From an uncultured Rhizobiaceae group bacterium (GTDB lineage: Bacteria > Pseudomonadota > Alphaproteobacteria > Rhizobiales > Rhizobiaceae), in contig CALHBJ010000001.1 in the NCBI GenBank assembly GCA_937930845.1, positions 682,001 to 746,000 on the forward strand: a stretch of 64,000 bases of DNA, in the 5' to 3' direction. The notes under the pieces are model-generated. The model ran no database searches. It had not been told where the DNA came from and saw only the letters and a program-made list of their open reading frames with translations. A program made the position numbers and the translations under genes. This document shows, piece by piece, positions 53,490 to 63,357 of this stretch (positions are counted from its first letter, which is position 1; each line of letters starts with the position of its first letter).

Positions 53490-54494
53490 TCAGCCGCTCA
53501 CCAGGCCCTGAAATGACAAGATTTCATCGAGTGGTGACAAGGGTTTGACCTGCCCCAGAACCTTGCGCGCCCTGGCCTCATCGCGCTTCATCTGGACAAC
53601 AAGCGCCTCGGCGCTGTCAAATTTTTCTTCCCCGCGCAGATAGTCAAAAATCGACACATCAATCACCTGGCCGTAAAGATCGCCAGAATAGTCAAAGATA
53701 AAGGTTTCCAAAAGTGCCGCCCCATTGTCGAATGTGGGTCGGCGCCCGTAACTGGCGACACCATTGTGCAACACACCATCGGCGGTGCGCAATCTTACAG
53801 CATAGATGCCGTGGGCAAGCCGCACGTGGGAGGGCAATTCCAGATTGGCGGTGGGATATCCCAATGTGCGCCCTAATTGCTGTCCCTTGATCACGGTTCC
53901 CGACAGGAACCAGCGGTAGGTCAGCAATTGTGCGGCATTGGCCAAATCGCCCTCTCCAACCAATCTGCGAATCCGGCTGGAAGAAACCGGTTCCCCCGCG
54001 CCGTCCAGATCATCAAGCCGGGCCTCGACGATAGTGACATCGAAACCGTGGGCTTCCCCGCTGGCCTGCAGGAATTCAGGTGTACCGACCCGGTTTTTGC
54101 CAAAATGAAAATTGTAACCGGAAATGACGTGGCGGGCACGGGCGCGATTGACGAGAAAATCCGTTACGAAATCTTCCGCACTCGTGCTTGCCAATTCGCG
54201 GGTAAAGGGCAAGGTCAATAATCCATCCAAGCCATAAGCTTCCAGCACCCGGGCTTTCGTTGCTTCTGGTGTGAGCCGAAATACCGGAGAATCGGGTTTG
54301 AACAATGTCCTTGGATGGGGTTCAAATGACAGCGCATAGCACGGCACGCCCTTTGTGGCGGCCGCTTTCAGCGCAACGCCGAGCACTGCCTGATGCCCGG
54401 CATGCACACCATCGAAATTGCCAATCGCCACAACGCCCCCCGCGCTTTGGGATGGCAGAACTGCAACCAGATTGTGATGTAGAAAATCGCCCAA
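53490..54494 (-). CDS. ribF: Bifunctional riboflavin kinase / FAD synthetase RibF
   Basis: Makes FMN and FAD from riboflavin. The 334-residue protein has the N-terminal FMN adenylyltransferase domain (VVAIGNFDGVHAGHQAVLG, SFEPHPRTLF, ISGYNFHFGKNR, and SSSRIRRLVGEGD) and the C-terminal riboflavin kinase domain (KGQQLGRTLGYPTANLEL, GVASYGRRPTFDNG, FDYSGDLYGQ). Both halves are complete. The start is a TTG at 54494; no ATG is available near the family start. It begins 12 bases after the HAD-family gene and is followed 3 bases later by an SDR. Beyond the SDRs lies ileS, the gene that often follows ribF in proteobacteria. Confidence 0.95.
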   Translation of the reverse strand: MGDFLHHNLVAVLPSQSAGGVVAIGNFDGVHAGHQAVLGVALKAAATKGVPCYALSFEPHPRTLFKPDSPVFRLTPEATKARVLEAYGLDGLLTLPFTRELASTSAEDFVTDFLVNRARARHVISGYNFHFGKNRVGTPEFLQASGEAHGFDVTIVEARLDDLDGAGEPVSSSRIRRLVGEGDLANAAQLLTYRWFLSGTVIKGQQLGRTLGYPTANLELPSHVRLAHGIYAVRLRTADGVLHNGVASYGRRPTFDNGAALLETFIFDYSGDLYGQVIDVSIFDYLRGEEKFDSAEALVVQMKRDEARARKVLGQVKPLSPLDEILSFQGLVSG

Positions 54495-54506
54495 ACCAGT
54501 TATCCG

Positions 54507-55403
54507 CTACACAAGCCTGGGAATCCAGAAACGCGCTTTGGCATTTTGTTGTTCGAAAAACGCCTGAAGTCGCACCGGGTCTGGATCTTCCGCTCCGCCA
54601 TATTCGCCATTGTGAATCCCACCGCTGATATACAACAGGTCGAATCCATTGTCGCCGGCACCAGCAACATCGGTGGGCATGCCATCACCAATGGCAAGAA
54701 CGCGGGTTTTGGGCAGGGGCGCGTTGGCGGCTTCCAACAGGCGCTTGAACGCCAAATCATAGATCGGCTTATGGGGTTTGCCGGCAATGCCGATGGATCC
54801 ACCCAATTCACTGTAAAGACGGGCCAGCGCCCCGGCGCACCAAATCAGCCTGTCTCCACGCTCCACTACAATGTCCGGATTGGCGCAGATCAGCGGAATG
54901 CCGCGATCAACGAAACCTTGCAACATGTCGCGGTAATCTTCCGGCGATTCCGTTTCATCGGAAAACAACCCGGTGCACACAATCGCGCTCAGGTTGGCAT
55001 CATCAGCCTGGGTAAGCGTTGCGTTCAAGCCTTCAAAAAGGGGCAAGTCCCGCTCGGGGCCAAGCAGAAATACCGGCCCCTCAACCTGGGCAATCAGTAC
55101 TCTCGTCACATCGCCGGATGTGACAATCTCATCATAGCAGGCAGGATCGACGCCCATGTCGATCAATTGCTCTTCAACCCCCGCCTTGGGGCGCGGCGAA
55201 TTGGTTATCAAGACAACGTTGCGTCCGCTTTTGCGCCAGTCAACCAATGCGCCCACGGCTTCATGATAGACGGATTCGCCATTGTGAATAACGCCCCACA
55301 CGTCACACAAAATGCCATCATAGCTGGACGCGATTTCCATCACGGCCCCAATGCGGGTGGCGGGTGCGGGCTGGTGTTGCGCCTTGGATATCGTATCGTT
55401 CAT
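54507..55403 (-). CDS. HAD-superfamily hydrolase, TIGR01459-type
   Basis: A 298-residue HAD phosphatase of class IIA. Motif I appears as ILCDVWGVIHNG (nucleophile Asp), motif II as VLITNSPRP (Thr/Ser), with a C2 cap and the C-terminal motif III/IV region GKPHKPIYDLAF and AIGDGMPTDVAGA. This CDVWGVxHNG form is the mark of the TIGR01459 subfamily in alphaproteobacteria, next to ribF. Substrate unknown; sugar or nucleotide phosphates are usual for class IIA. It is the first gene of a minus-strand run HAD - ribF - SDR - SDR. Confidence 0.9.
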   Translation of the reverse strand: MNDTISKAQHQPAPATRIGAVMEIASSYDGILCDVWGVIHNGESVYHEAVGALVDWRKSGRNVVLITNSPRPKAGVEEQLIDMGVDPACYDEIVTSGDVTRVLIAQVEGPVFLLGPERDLPLFEGLNATLTQADDANLSAIVCTGLFSDETESPEDYRDMLQGFVDRGIPLICANPDIVVERGDRLIWCAGALARLYSELGGSIGIAGKPHKPIYDLAFKRLLEAANAPLPKTRVLAIGDGMPTDVAGAGDNGFDLLYISGGIHNGEYGGAEDPDPVRLQAFFEQQNAKARFWIPRLV

Positions 55404-55656
55404 AAATTCTGCTCAAAAAGCGCTATTGGAATATCGGCAGGTGACAGTGCAATATATTGCGCCCGCACACGCCAATGGCTGCCTTCGCGTAGGACGCCTG
55501 CCTGACAAGGTCAAGCAAGACGTTGATGGCGGCTTGAAGCGCCTTCACACGCCGTGCTTGTGTGCTAGTAAGAATGTATTAACGGGTTTGAGTGACTCGG
55601 CGCGTCCTTTGGCCGAACCCCGTATGCAGAAATATGCTCGCAGGATTTAGGGGCGC

Positions 55657-56901
55657 ATGGCAAATTCTCGTTCAAAAAGACCCTGGCTTCACCGTATATT
55701 CGTCGCTGCCTGTATTTTAGTGGTCTCTGTTTCCGTTGGGGTCGTACTTTCACGGTTCAATATTGCCGGACCTCTCATCGCGATTACCTGTTCCTTTGGC
55801 ATGATCGTCATTGGATATATCGGATGGCGCCATTTCGCATTGTCAAGCGATATTCGCGCTATTGCTGCCCAATTGGAATTTCTTGCGCAGCCGGATCCGA
55901 CCCTGGAACCGGAAACACAGATTCCGTTTATGGAAACCCCCGAAGGGCTGGCCTCGTCGGCTCTGGCTGACCTGACGAGCAGGCTGTCCATTCTGGAAAG
56001 CGAAATGTCGGGACTGACAGAAAAGCTTGAGACGCTGCAACAAAACAACGGGCAGGCTGCTGCGACGCCGGTTCAAAAGACAAGCCCCGAATCTGCCGCG
56101 CCCCAACTGACCCGGTCTTTGAAAAAGGAAAACGTCCGCAAGGCCTTAAAGAACGGAGACCTGAGCCTGCACCTGCAACCGATCGTGGGCCTGCCAAACC
56201 GACAGCCGATCTATTTTGAAGCTTTCATGCGGCTGGAAGATCGTAGCAGCGGTTATATTGATGACGCGGAATTCCGTAAGATTGCGGAATCTGCTGGCCT
56301 GATTTCCGCCATTGATGTGAAAGTTGTTTTTGCCTCACTGCGCATGTTGAAACAGTTTTCCAAACTGAAACGCCCCACCGGCGTAATTTGTCGTTTGTCC
56401 CCCAGAACCCTGGTGGATCCGGCTGCGGTTGAACAAATCCGCGCAGCCCTTTCAAAAGCGCCAGAATGCGCTGAACTTTTGGTTCTGCAAATGAGCCAGC
56501 GGGAATATGGTCTGTTGAAGGCCAAGCAATTGGATACGTTCCTGCGGTTTACCAGTCTGGGAGTTGGCCTTGGTCTGTGTGATGCAAATGACTTCAACCT
56601 GAACGGCCTGGAATTGTCAGGACTTGGGTTCCGCACTGTCAAAGCGCCCTCTTCAACGCTGATCTACGCAGCCAATGAAGGCGAAGACGGTGCGCCCATC
56701 ACTGTCGGGCTTGCGGTGCAGTTGCGCCAACACGGGGTGGAACTGATTGGCGATGGCGTGGAATATGAACGCGATGCCGTTTCTTTGATCGATCTGAGCG
56801 TTGGCAATGCCCAAGGCTTGTTGTTTGCGCCGCCACGACCGGTCAAAGCTGAATTGCTGACCGGCAATGCCAATGACCCAAAATCGGCAAGCGCTGCCTG
56901 A
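55657..56901 (+). CDS. Membrane protein with a degenerate EAL domain
   Basis: A 414-residue protein. Two membrane helices lie at about 10-32 and 38-56, a coiled coil at about 100-132, and an EAL-like domain from about 155 to 400. The EAL signature reads EAF (188-190, in YFEAFMRLED), the DDFGTGYSS loop is replaced by CDANDFNLNGLEL, and the catalytic Glu strand reads LLVLQMSQRE. The metal-binding and base residues needed to hydrolyse cyclic di-GMP are therefore missing. It is more likely a cyclic di-GMP receptor or a partner-binding module than an enzyme. AGGATTTAGGG precedes ATG 55657. It is monocistronic and ends at a bidirectional terminator. Confidence 0.82.
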   Translation: MANSRSKRPWLHRIFVAACILVVSVSVGVVLSRFNIAGPLIAITCSFGMIVIGYIGWRHFALSSDIRAIAAQLEFLAQPDPTLEPETQIPFMETPEGLASSALADLTSRLSILESEMSGLTEKLETLQQNNGQAAATPVQKTSPESAAPQLTRSLKKENVRKALKNGDLSLHLQPIVGLPNRQPIYFEAFMRLEDRSSGYIDDAEFRKIAESAGLISAIDVKVVFASLRMLKQFSKLKRPTGVICRLSPRTLVDPAAVEQIRAALSKAPECAELLVLQMSQREYGLLKAKQLDTFLRFTSLGVGLGLCDANDFNLNGLELSGLGFRTVKAPSSTLIYAANEGEDGAPITVGLAVQLRQHGVELIGDGVEYERDAVSLIDLSVGNAQGLLFAPPRPVKAELLTGNANDPKSASAA

Positions 56902-56923
56902 CCGATTGATTTATGCAAAAGAA

Positions 56924-56966
56924 AAACCCGGCCCGCATGAACAGCGGACCGGGTTTCTTATTTTTG
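56924..56966. terminator. Bidirectional intrinsic terminator between EAL and TadG-like genes
   Basis: AAACCCGGCCCGC and GCGGACCGGGTTT form a long GC-rich stem with one mismatch (about 56925-56956). It is flanked by TTTCTTATTTTT on the plus strand and, read on the minus strand, by TTTTTCTTTT. It can end both convergent transcripts. Confidence 0.87.
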
Positions 56967-56982
56967 TGCCTTGAAGCTTGAT

Positions 56983-59028
56983 CTACTGGGAGATCGCAAG
57001 CTCAGCGATTTTCTCCGCGATGCTGTCAAATGCACGAACAAGCGAGGCGTTGTCCTTGGCATTATAGTATTGTTTGGCACCGTTACCGTCTGCCGATGCA
57101 CAGTGTTGCAGGATGCTGTGGGCAGATGAACCTTCGGAGATGTCAAAGGCAATCGAGTAAATGCGGATGCCTTTTTCTTTGATGTTATCGCAGGTTTCAC
57201 GTACCGACTCATTCATTGCATCGGTGAACGATTTATCACGTTGCTCGGCATTGGCTGCACCAGAGAAGCCTTCAAAGATGCGGCGGTCGACAGTGTGTCC
57301 CCAGGCGCCGTAATAGCTTTCGTTCTTTTTCGAGTAGCGGTTTCCGTAAAACTTCTCGATGTCAAAATAGGTGTTGTTCCCATCTGTCATCATGATCATG
57401 ATTTTACGGTTGCCCGGGTCGCCATAGACACGGCCTTCGGTGAAGGGCGGGTTTTGCGACAATGTTCTCCAGCCCCAAACAACGCCCTGCTGGATATTGG
57501 TCAAGCCAACAGCCACCATGTTGTTGAGTGCGGTGATCACTTCCTGGCGATTATTTGTCAGGTCTGTGATTGGCTGGGCGGTACAGGCAAAGTTTGGACC
57601 ACCAGGATAACTGATCACGTTTGGAATGCCCGAGCGGTTGTTATTGATATCGCGGGCAACAGGACGCTGGTTGGAACTGTCGCGGAAATATTTGCGAGTC
57701 CAGGCCTGGCGCTTATACTGATCTTCCACACGCCCGGTCGTTGAAGGATCGCGGGCATCGAGCGCACCTTTGAAGTTGTGATCGTCCTTCAAATAGTTGT
57801 TCTGGTAGCGATCCTCGTCGATGACGTTGCCATTGACCAGTTGCGTGCCGCCCCCGGTATTGCCATAGCGCCAACGACCCCGATAGCGGTAGTCATAGCT
57901 GTAATAATTGGCAAACACATTGGTTCGCGGGTGGCGCTGACCGCGTGCACCATCGCTCCACTTTTTACAGCGTTTAGAGCCGGTCCATTTGACGCAATAG
58001 GGAACTGGCACAACATCTTGGTAGATACGCTCACGCTGATCAGACCAGTCGTCTGGCGTATCGGGTGCAAAACTTGGTACGATCATCGTTGATGGCACGC
58101 CCACATTGGGTGTCTCATCCATCTGATGATAGGGTGCAGGAAGTGCTTCCACGCAACCGCCCCAACTTACGTTGGAAATATTATCATACAGGGTAAAGCG
58201 TGAAATCGGCGTGCCACTTTGTGTGCGATAGGCGTTAGCCACCTTCACCACATCGTCGTTTTCTTCCCAGTTGAAGAAATATCGCTTATCAGAATCCTGG
58301 CTGCCCCAATGAATTGGGTTGATACCTGTTCTATCCATCCAGGACGCATTTTGGTTGTTGGCTCCAACATTCACCAATGCCGAAAACGGCACAACGGAGA
58401 ATTTCACAGCCTGCCCGACAGGCGGTGTGTTTGCCATTTGCGAATGCAGTGAGTTCACCAGATTGGTGGCCGCAGCCTTCAATGTGGTCAACTTGCTATT
58501 GCGGCGCATGGAGCCCGAATTATCGAGAACCAATGATATTTCCACGGTTGTGGAACCGCAGGTAACCGTCGAAGACGCCTGCATGTTGGTATAGCCAGGA
58601 TCTCCATTCTTGGAATAGACATTGTGCAATTTGTCGAACCAAAGCGGATGGCGCAGATTTGCAGTGGCAACGATACCCGTCGTTGCGCAAGAACCGGCGT
58701 CAATATTAAACGAAATGGTGCCTGTCGAAGATTTCAAGTTGGCAATGTTTGCCTGAAATACAGCACGCCCGGCTTCAATGGATTGTTGAATTCGGGCCTG
58801 ATCATTGGACTCATCACTGCGGCTCATATTGCGCGCAGCCATCAGAGCTGCGGAATCCACAGCCGCCTGGAAGTTGATCTTGGCACGGTACATTTCCGCT
58901 GTGTCAATTGCGACACCGCCCATCATCAGCGTTGGAACTGCCGTGACAGCTGTGAGTATTTTGATGCTGCCCCTTTTATCTTTCAAGAACGACTTGAAAG
59001 ACGGAAATTTCAAATTGGCTTTGGCCAT
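56983..59028 (-). CDS. TadG-like protein with von Willebrand factor A domain
   Basis: A 681-residue protein anchored by one N-terminal helix (about 21-40) inside a TadE/TadG-like segment: KDKRGSIKILTAVTAVPTLMMGGVAIDTAEMYRAKINFQAAVDSAALMAAR. The rest is extracytoplasmic and contains a vWA domain with the MIDAS motif DNSGS (169-173) and the second strand IMIMMTDGNNTYFD. A long insert (about 250-480) rich in Tyr, Arg, Asn and Asp separates the two halves of the vWA domain. Related proteins belong to Flp pilus loci, but no other tad/flp gene is present here. ATG 59028 is chosen (MAKANLKF), with TGGAGTG upstream. Confidence 0.87.
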   Translation of the reverse strand: MAKANLKFPSFKSFLKDKRGSIKILTAVTAVPTLMMGGVAIDTAEMYRAKINFQAAVDSAALMAARNMSRSDESNDQARIQQSIEAGRAVFQANIANLKSSTGTISFNIDAGSCATTGIVATANLRHPLWFDKLHNVYSKNGDPGYTNMQASSTVTCGSTTVEISLVLDNSGSMRRNSKLTTLKAAATNLVNSLHSQMANTPPVGQAVKFSVVPFSALVNVGANNQNASWMDRTGINPIHWGSQDSDKRYFFNWEENDDVVKVANAYRTQSGTPISRFTLYDNISNVSWGGCVEALPAPYHQMDETPNVGVPSTMIVPSFAPDTPDDWSDQRERIYQDVVPVPYCVKWTGSKRCKKWSDGARGQRHPRTNVFANYYSYDYRYRGRWRYGNTGGGTQLVNGNVIDEDRYQNNYLKDDHNFKGALDARDPSTTGRVEDQYKRQAWTRKYFRDSSNQRPVARDINNNRSGIPNVISYPGGPNFACTAQPITDLTNNRQEVITALNNMVAVGLTNIQQGVVWGWRTLSQNPPFTEGRVYGDPGNRKIMIMMTDGNNTYFDIEKFYGNRYSKKNESYYGAWGHTVDRRIFEGFSGAANAEQRDKSFTDAMNESVRETCDNIKEKGIRIYSIAFDISEGSSAHSILQHCASADGNGAKQYYNAKDNASLVRAFDSIAEKIAELAISQ

Positions 59029-59313
59029 GCTTTTCACTCCAGAGTGTCGTGCCCCATCGACGAAATTCAAACGGATTACCCGCGTGTGGACGAACTTATT
59101 TGGAGGGAAAATGACAGAGGGGTCTTTAGGATCGTTTTAAAAACTCTGTTAAATTTTATCTAATTTTGAAAAACCCAGCGCCAGCGCAGGTATTCGGTTG
59201 CAAAATGCGCTTGTGCGATGGCTGCAACGGCCTCAATGTTATCCCTGACGGCGATAAATGGAGCGTTTAGCGCCGCAAAGCCGTTGAATTTATAAATAGG
59301 CAAGCACCGGTTC

Positions 59314-59341
59314 TTGACTCATTCACCGGCAATTACTATTT
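59314..59341 (+). promoter_or_regulatory. Probable housekeeping promoter of groESL
   Basis: TTGAC (59314-59318) and CTATTT (59336-59341) are separated by 17 bases, matching the alphaproteobacterial sigma-70 form, and sit just upstream of the CIRCE element. The remaining sequence between the TadG-like gene and here (59029-59313) shows no other feature that I can support, apart from AT-rich stretches near 59140-59170 that could hold the divergent TadG-like promoter. Confidence 0.55.
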
Positions 59342-59352
59342 CAAGTGCGCTG

Positions 59353-59379
59353 TTGGCACTCTCCATTAGCGAGTGCTAA
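59353..59379. promoter_or_regulatory. CIRCE element (HrcA operator) upstream of groES
   Basis: TTGGCACTC-N9-GAGTGCTAA. This matches the known CIRCE consensus TTAGCACTC-N9-GAGTGCTAA with one mismatch in the left arm. It lies 12 bases after the probable -10, where bound HrcA blocks transcription until heat shock. hrcA is not in the window. Confidence 0.95.
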
Positions 59380-59444
59380 CACACTTCCCTTTATCCAACG
59401 TAACTGCATCCCATTTGTGGATGCCACGTACAGGACTGACAGAA

Positions 59445-59741
59445 ATGGCAAAAACAAAATTCCGCCCGTTGCATGACCGCGTTGTCGTGCGTCGCGTTGA
59501 AGCAGACACAAAAACAGCTGGTGGCATCATCATCCCAGACAGCGCCCAGGAAAAACCGGCAGAAGGCGAAATCGTCTCCGTGGGTTCGGGGGCACGTGAT
59601 GAAGCCGGCAAACTGGTTCCTTTGGACGTAAGCGCAGGCGACCGCGTGTTGTTCGGCAAATGGTCCGGCACCGAAGTCAAGATTGGCGGCGAAGACCTGC
59701 TGATCATGAAAGAATCCGACATTATGGGCGTGATCGGCTAA
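59445..59741 (+). CDS. groES: Co-chaperonin GroES
   Basis: A 98-residue co-chaperonin that caps GroEL. It opens [34 protein letters not shown] with the mobile loop ([10 protein letters not shown]) that contacts GroEL, and ends [23 protein letters not shown] 59445 is chosen by family homology; AGGAC lies about ten bases upstream. CIRCE and a promoter precede it; groEL follows after 66 bases. Confidence 0.97.
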   Translation: MAKTKFRPLHDRVVVRRVEADTKTAGGIIIPDSAQEKPAEGEIVSVGSGARDEAGKLVPLDVSAGDRVLFGKWSGTEVKIGGEDLLIMKESDIMGVIG

Positions 59742-59801
59742 TCGCCACCCCAGTCTTTTCAGAATTCAGGCACCTTATTGCACGGTGCCAAACAGGAGTA
59801 A

Positions 59802-61457
<1,656 letters not shown>

Positions 61458-61514
61458 GAAACGGGCTTCCGTTTCGGCACAGCCGATCTACCGTTCAGCC
61501 TGCTGAACAAATCA

Positions 61515-61546
61515 GGGCCGGTGAGGAAACTCACCGGCCCTTTTTT
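61515..61546 (+). terminator. Strong intrinsic terminator after groEL
   Basis: GGGCCGGTGAG (61515-61525) and CTCACCGGCCC (61530-61540) form a perfect 11-bp stem with loop GAAA (a GNRA tetraloop), followed by six T residues (61541-61546). It lies about 55 bases after the groEL stop. Confidence 0.95.
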
Positions 61547-61680
61547 ATGTTCAAAATATCTGATTTTTTTGATGCACTGGATTCACATCTGCCCACGACG
61601 CATTGTACCGATCGCCGCAAACGGCGCGACGCTGGGAGTAGTTGTTGAAACGCGGCGCAATAGGGACGAGCAGTTCGCCC

Positions 61681-61977
61681 CTAATCGGCAACCGGGCTTT
61701 GCGCGTTGAGTCTGTTGAGCAACATGCGGCTGATGCGGAAGCGGGGAACCTGTTTTTGCGCCACCGGAACTTCCGTTCCCGTGCGCGGGTTGCGCCCCAC
61801 ACGTGATTTGCGCTGGGTGAGGAAAAAGCTACCCAAACCACGCAATTCTACCCGGTCTCCACGTTCCAAAGAAGCAGAGATCTCTTCAAGAATACAATCA
61901 ACCAGCAATTGAACTTCGTGTTTGTAAAGATGTGGATTTTTGTCAGCCATAAGCTGAACCAATTCAGATTTGGTCAT
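61681..61977 (-). CDS. ihfB: Integration host factor beta-like DNA-binding protein
   Basis: A 98-residue member of the HU/IHF family, most like the IHF beta subunit. MTKSELVQLMADKNPHLYKHEVQLLVDCILEEISASLERGDRVELRGLGSF gives the dimer and saddle helices; RKSRVGRNPRTG with its Pro is the DNA-inserting arm. The C-terminal helix differs from the norm: VPRFRISRMLLNRLN replaces the usual GKELRERxN, and the tail is longer. ATG 61977 is chosen by homology; GGGGG lies a few bases upstream. With IHF alpha (elsewhere) it would bend DNA for regulation and recombination; a homodimeric HU-like role is possible. Confidence 0.85.
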   Translation of the reverse strand: MTKSELVQLMADKNPHLYKHEVQLLVDCILEEISASLERGDRVELRGLGSFFLTQRKSRVGRNPRTGTEVPVAQKQVPRFRISRMLLNRLNAQSPVAD

Positions 61978-62295
61978 ATCTACCCCCAGAACCAGAAAAG
62001 GCTTCTCGCAGCGAAGCCAATTCCCGCAATAATCAATTTTACATTTCGCAATCGTCGGCCATGCTACCGCCAAGGCGCGCAAGTTCAGCCCGTGCCGAAT
62101 ATTCCGTAACGTTAGGCGACTTTAGGGCCTTTCCCACGTGGGTCTAGTCTTGGGCCTGAATTATTTGAATTTTTTCCCCTGATGCGCGCAATTGTCGCCA
62201 CCCACGAGGCAATTGGACACATGATGGGTTTGCAAGGACCGGATCGCGGCGAAATTAGGGGAAAATTGCGCGATTCCCCGGCGGAGATTTAAGAA
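61978..62295. other. Intergenic region upstream of ihfB
   Basis: About 318 bases with no supportable gene. It should hold the ihfB promoter. The one structured element I see is CCCACGTGGG (62133-62142), a perfect 10-bp palindrome, about 155 bases before the ihfB start. No tRNA-like fold or terminator was recognised. Confidence 0.55.
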
Positions 62296-62619
62296 TCAGC
62301 TCACAACCTGACATGGGCCCCATTTGTGGGGCATCCCATCCCCTACGGAAAGTTCCATCTCCTGGTCAGACAGTTGCTGGATCACAATGCGCTTTCCTGC
62401 GTTCCAACTGCCGGGCGGTGCGATGTATACAAACCGGTGGCGGCCATAGTCGCCCTCCACCCGGTCGCCCGCCGGTGTGGTGATGATATTCCCATCAATT
62501 GCCAGGCGGCCATCCTCATTGTTGCACCATTGTCCGTCCAGTGCATCGGCAAGAGATGGGCTGGCGCTGGCGCACAGTATCGCCGTTAATGTGAGTGAGC
62601 AGATCGTTCTTCTACGCAT
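62296..62619 (-). CDS. Small secreted protein of unknown function
   Basis: A 107-residue protein with a clear signal peptide (MRRRTICSLTLTAILCASASPSLA). The mature part of about 83 residues is DALDGQWCNNEDGRLAIDG, TTPAGDRVEGDYGRHRFVYIAPPG, VIQQLSDQEMELSVGDG, and ends WGPCQVVS. Two cysteines (in WCNNEDG and GPCQ) could form one disulfide; the pattern suggests a small beta-barrel like that of lipocalin-type or YbaY-type proteins. I do not recognise the family by name. It sits between hisG and ihfB on the same strand with its own gaps. Confidence 0.75.
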   Translation of the reverse strand: MRRRTICSLTLTAILCASASPSLADALDGQWCNNEDGRLAIDGNIITTPAGDRVEGDYGRHRFVYIAPPGSWNAGKRIVIQQLSDQEMELSVGDGMPHKWGPCQVVS

Positions 62620-62655
62620 GGGCGCAGAATATCACATTTGTTGGGTGATCAACAA

Positions 62656-63357
62656 TCAGGCGCGCGCGCCCTTGATCAGCGCGCTGATTTCGGCACTGGC
62701 TATGCGCGTTTCATCGGACCAATTGGCACGAGTACTGGAAATCAAATTCGCCTGACTTTTCAAGACCACACCATCTTCAAGAACCTTGAGCCGGTTGGCA
62801 CGAATGGTGCTGCCGGTGGATGTGATATCAACAATCGCATCGGCGCTGCCCGCCGCAGGTGCGCCTTCGGTGGCACCCAGACTTTCCACGATCCGGTAAA
62901 CGCCAATGCCGTGATGGCCAAACCAGTTTTGAGTGAGTTGCCAATATTTCGTCGCCACGCGCAGCCTGCGCCCATAGCGGGCACGGTATTCAGCCGCCAC
63001 ATCGTCCAGATCCGCCATGGTTTCCACATCCACCCAGGCCTGGGGCACCGCCACCACCACATCGGCATGGCCAAAACCCAAGGGGGTTAAGAAATCAACG
63101 GTCTGGTCCACATGCGCTACGGTTTCACGCACCAGATCTTCGCCAGTAACACCCAAATGAACGGAGCCGCTGGCAAGTTCGCGGGCAATTTCGGAGGCCG
63201 ACAGGAACAGGATTTCCACATCGTCGCGCCCGGCAATGGTTGTTTGATAGGACCGCAGGTCTGCCGGGGGCAAGATGTTCAACCCGGCTTTGGTGAAGAC
63301 TTCAATGCAAGCTTCTTTCAGCCTTCCCTTGGAGGGAATTGCGATGGTGAGCGTCAT
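62656..63357 (-). CDS. hisG: ATP phosphoribosyltransferase HisG, short form
   Basis: First enzyme of histidine biosynthesis, joining ATP and PRPP. The 233-residue protein lacks the C-terminal regulatory domain and is therefore the short form, which needs HisZ. It begins [21 protein letters not shown], then DLGVTGEDL-like [27 protein letters not shown] and the PRPP-binding [24 protein letters not shown] 63357 is chosen by homology, with GGGGGGAG ten bases upstream. It overlaps the hisZ stop by four bases (ATGA). This is the expected partner arrangement. Confidence 0.95.
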   Translation of the reverse strand: MTLTIAIPSKGRLKEACIEVFTKAGLNILPPADLRSYQTTIAGRDDVEILFLSASEIARELASGSVHLGVTGEDLVRETVAHVDQTVDFLTPLGFGHADVVVAVPQAWVDVETMADLDDVAAEYRARYGRRLRVATKYWQLTQNWFGHHGIGVYRIVESLGATEGAPAAGSADAIVDITSTGSTIRANRLKVLEDGVVLKSQANLISSTRANWSDETRIASAEISALIKGARA

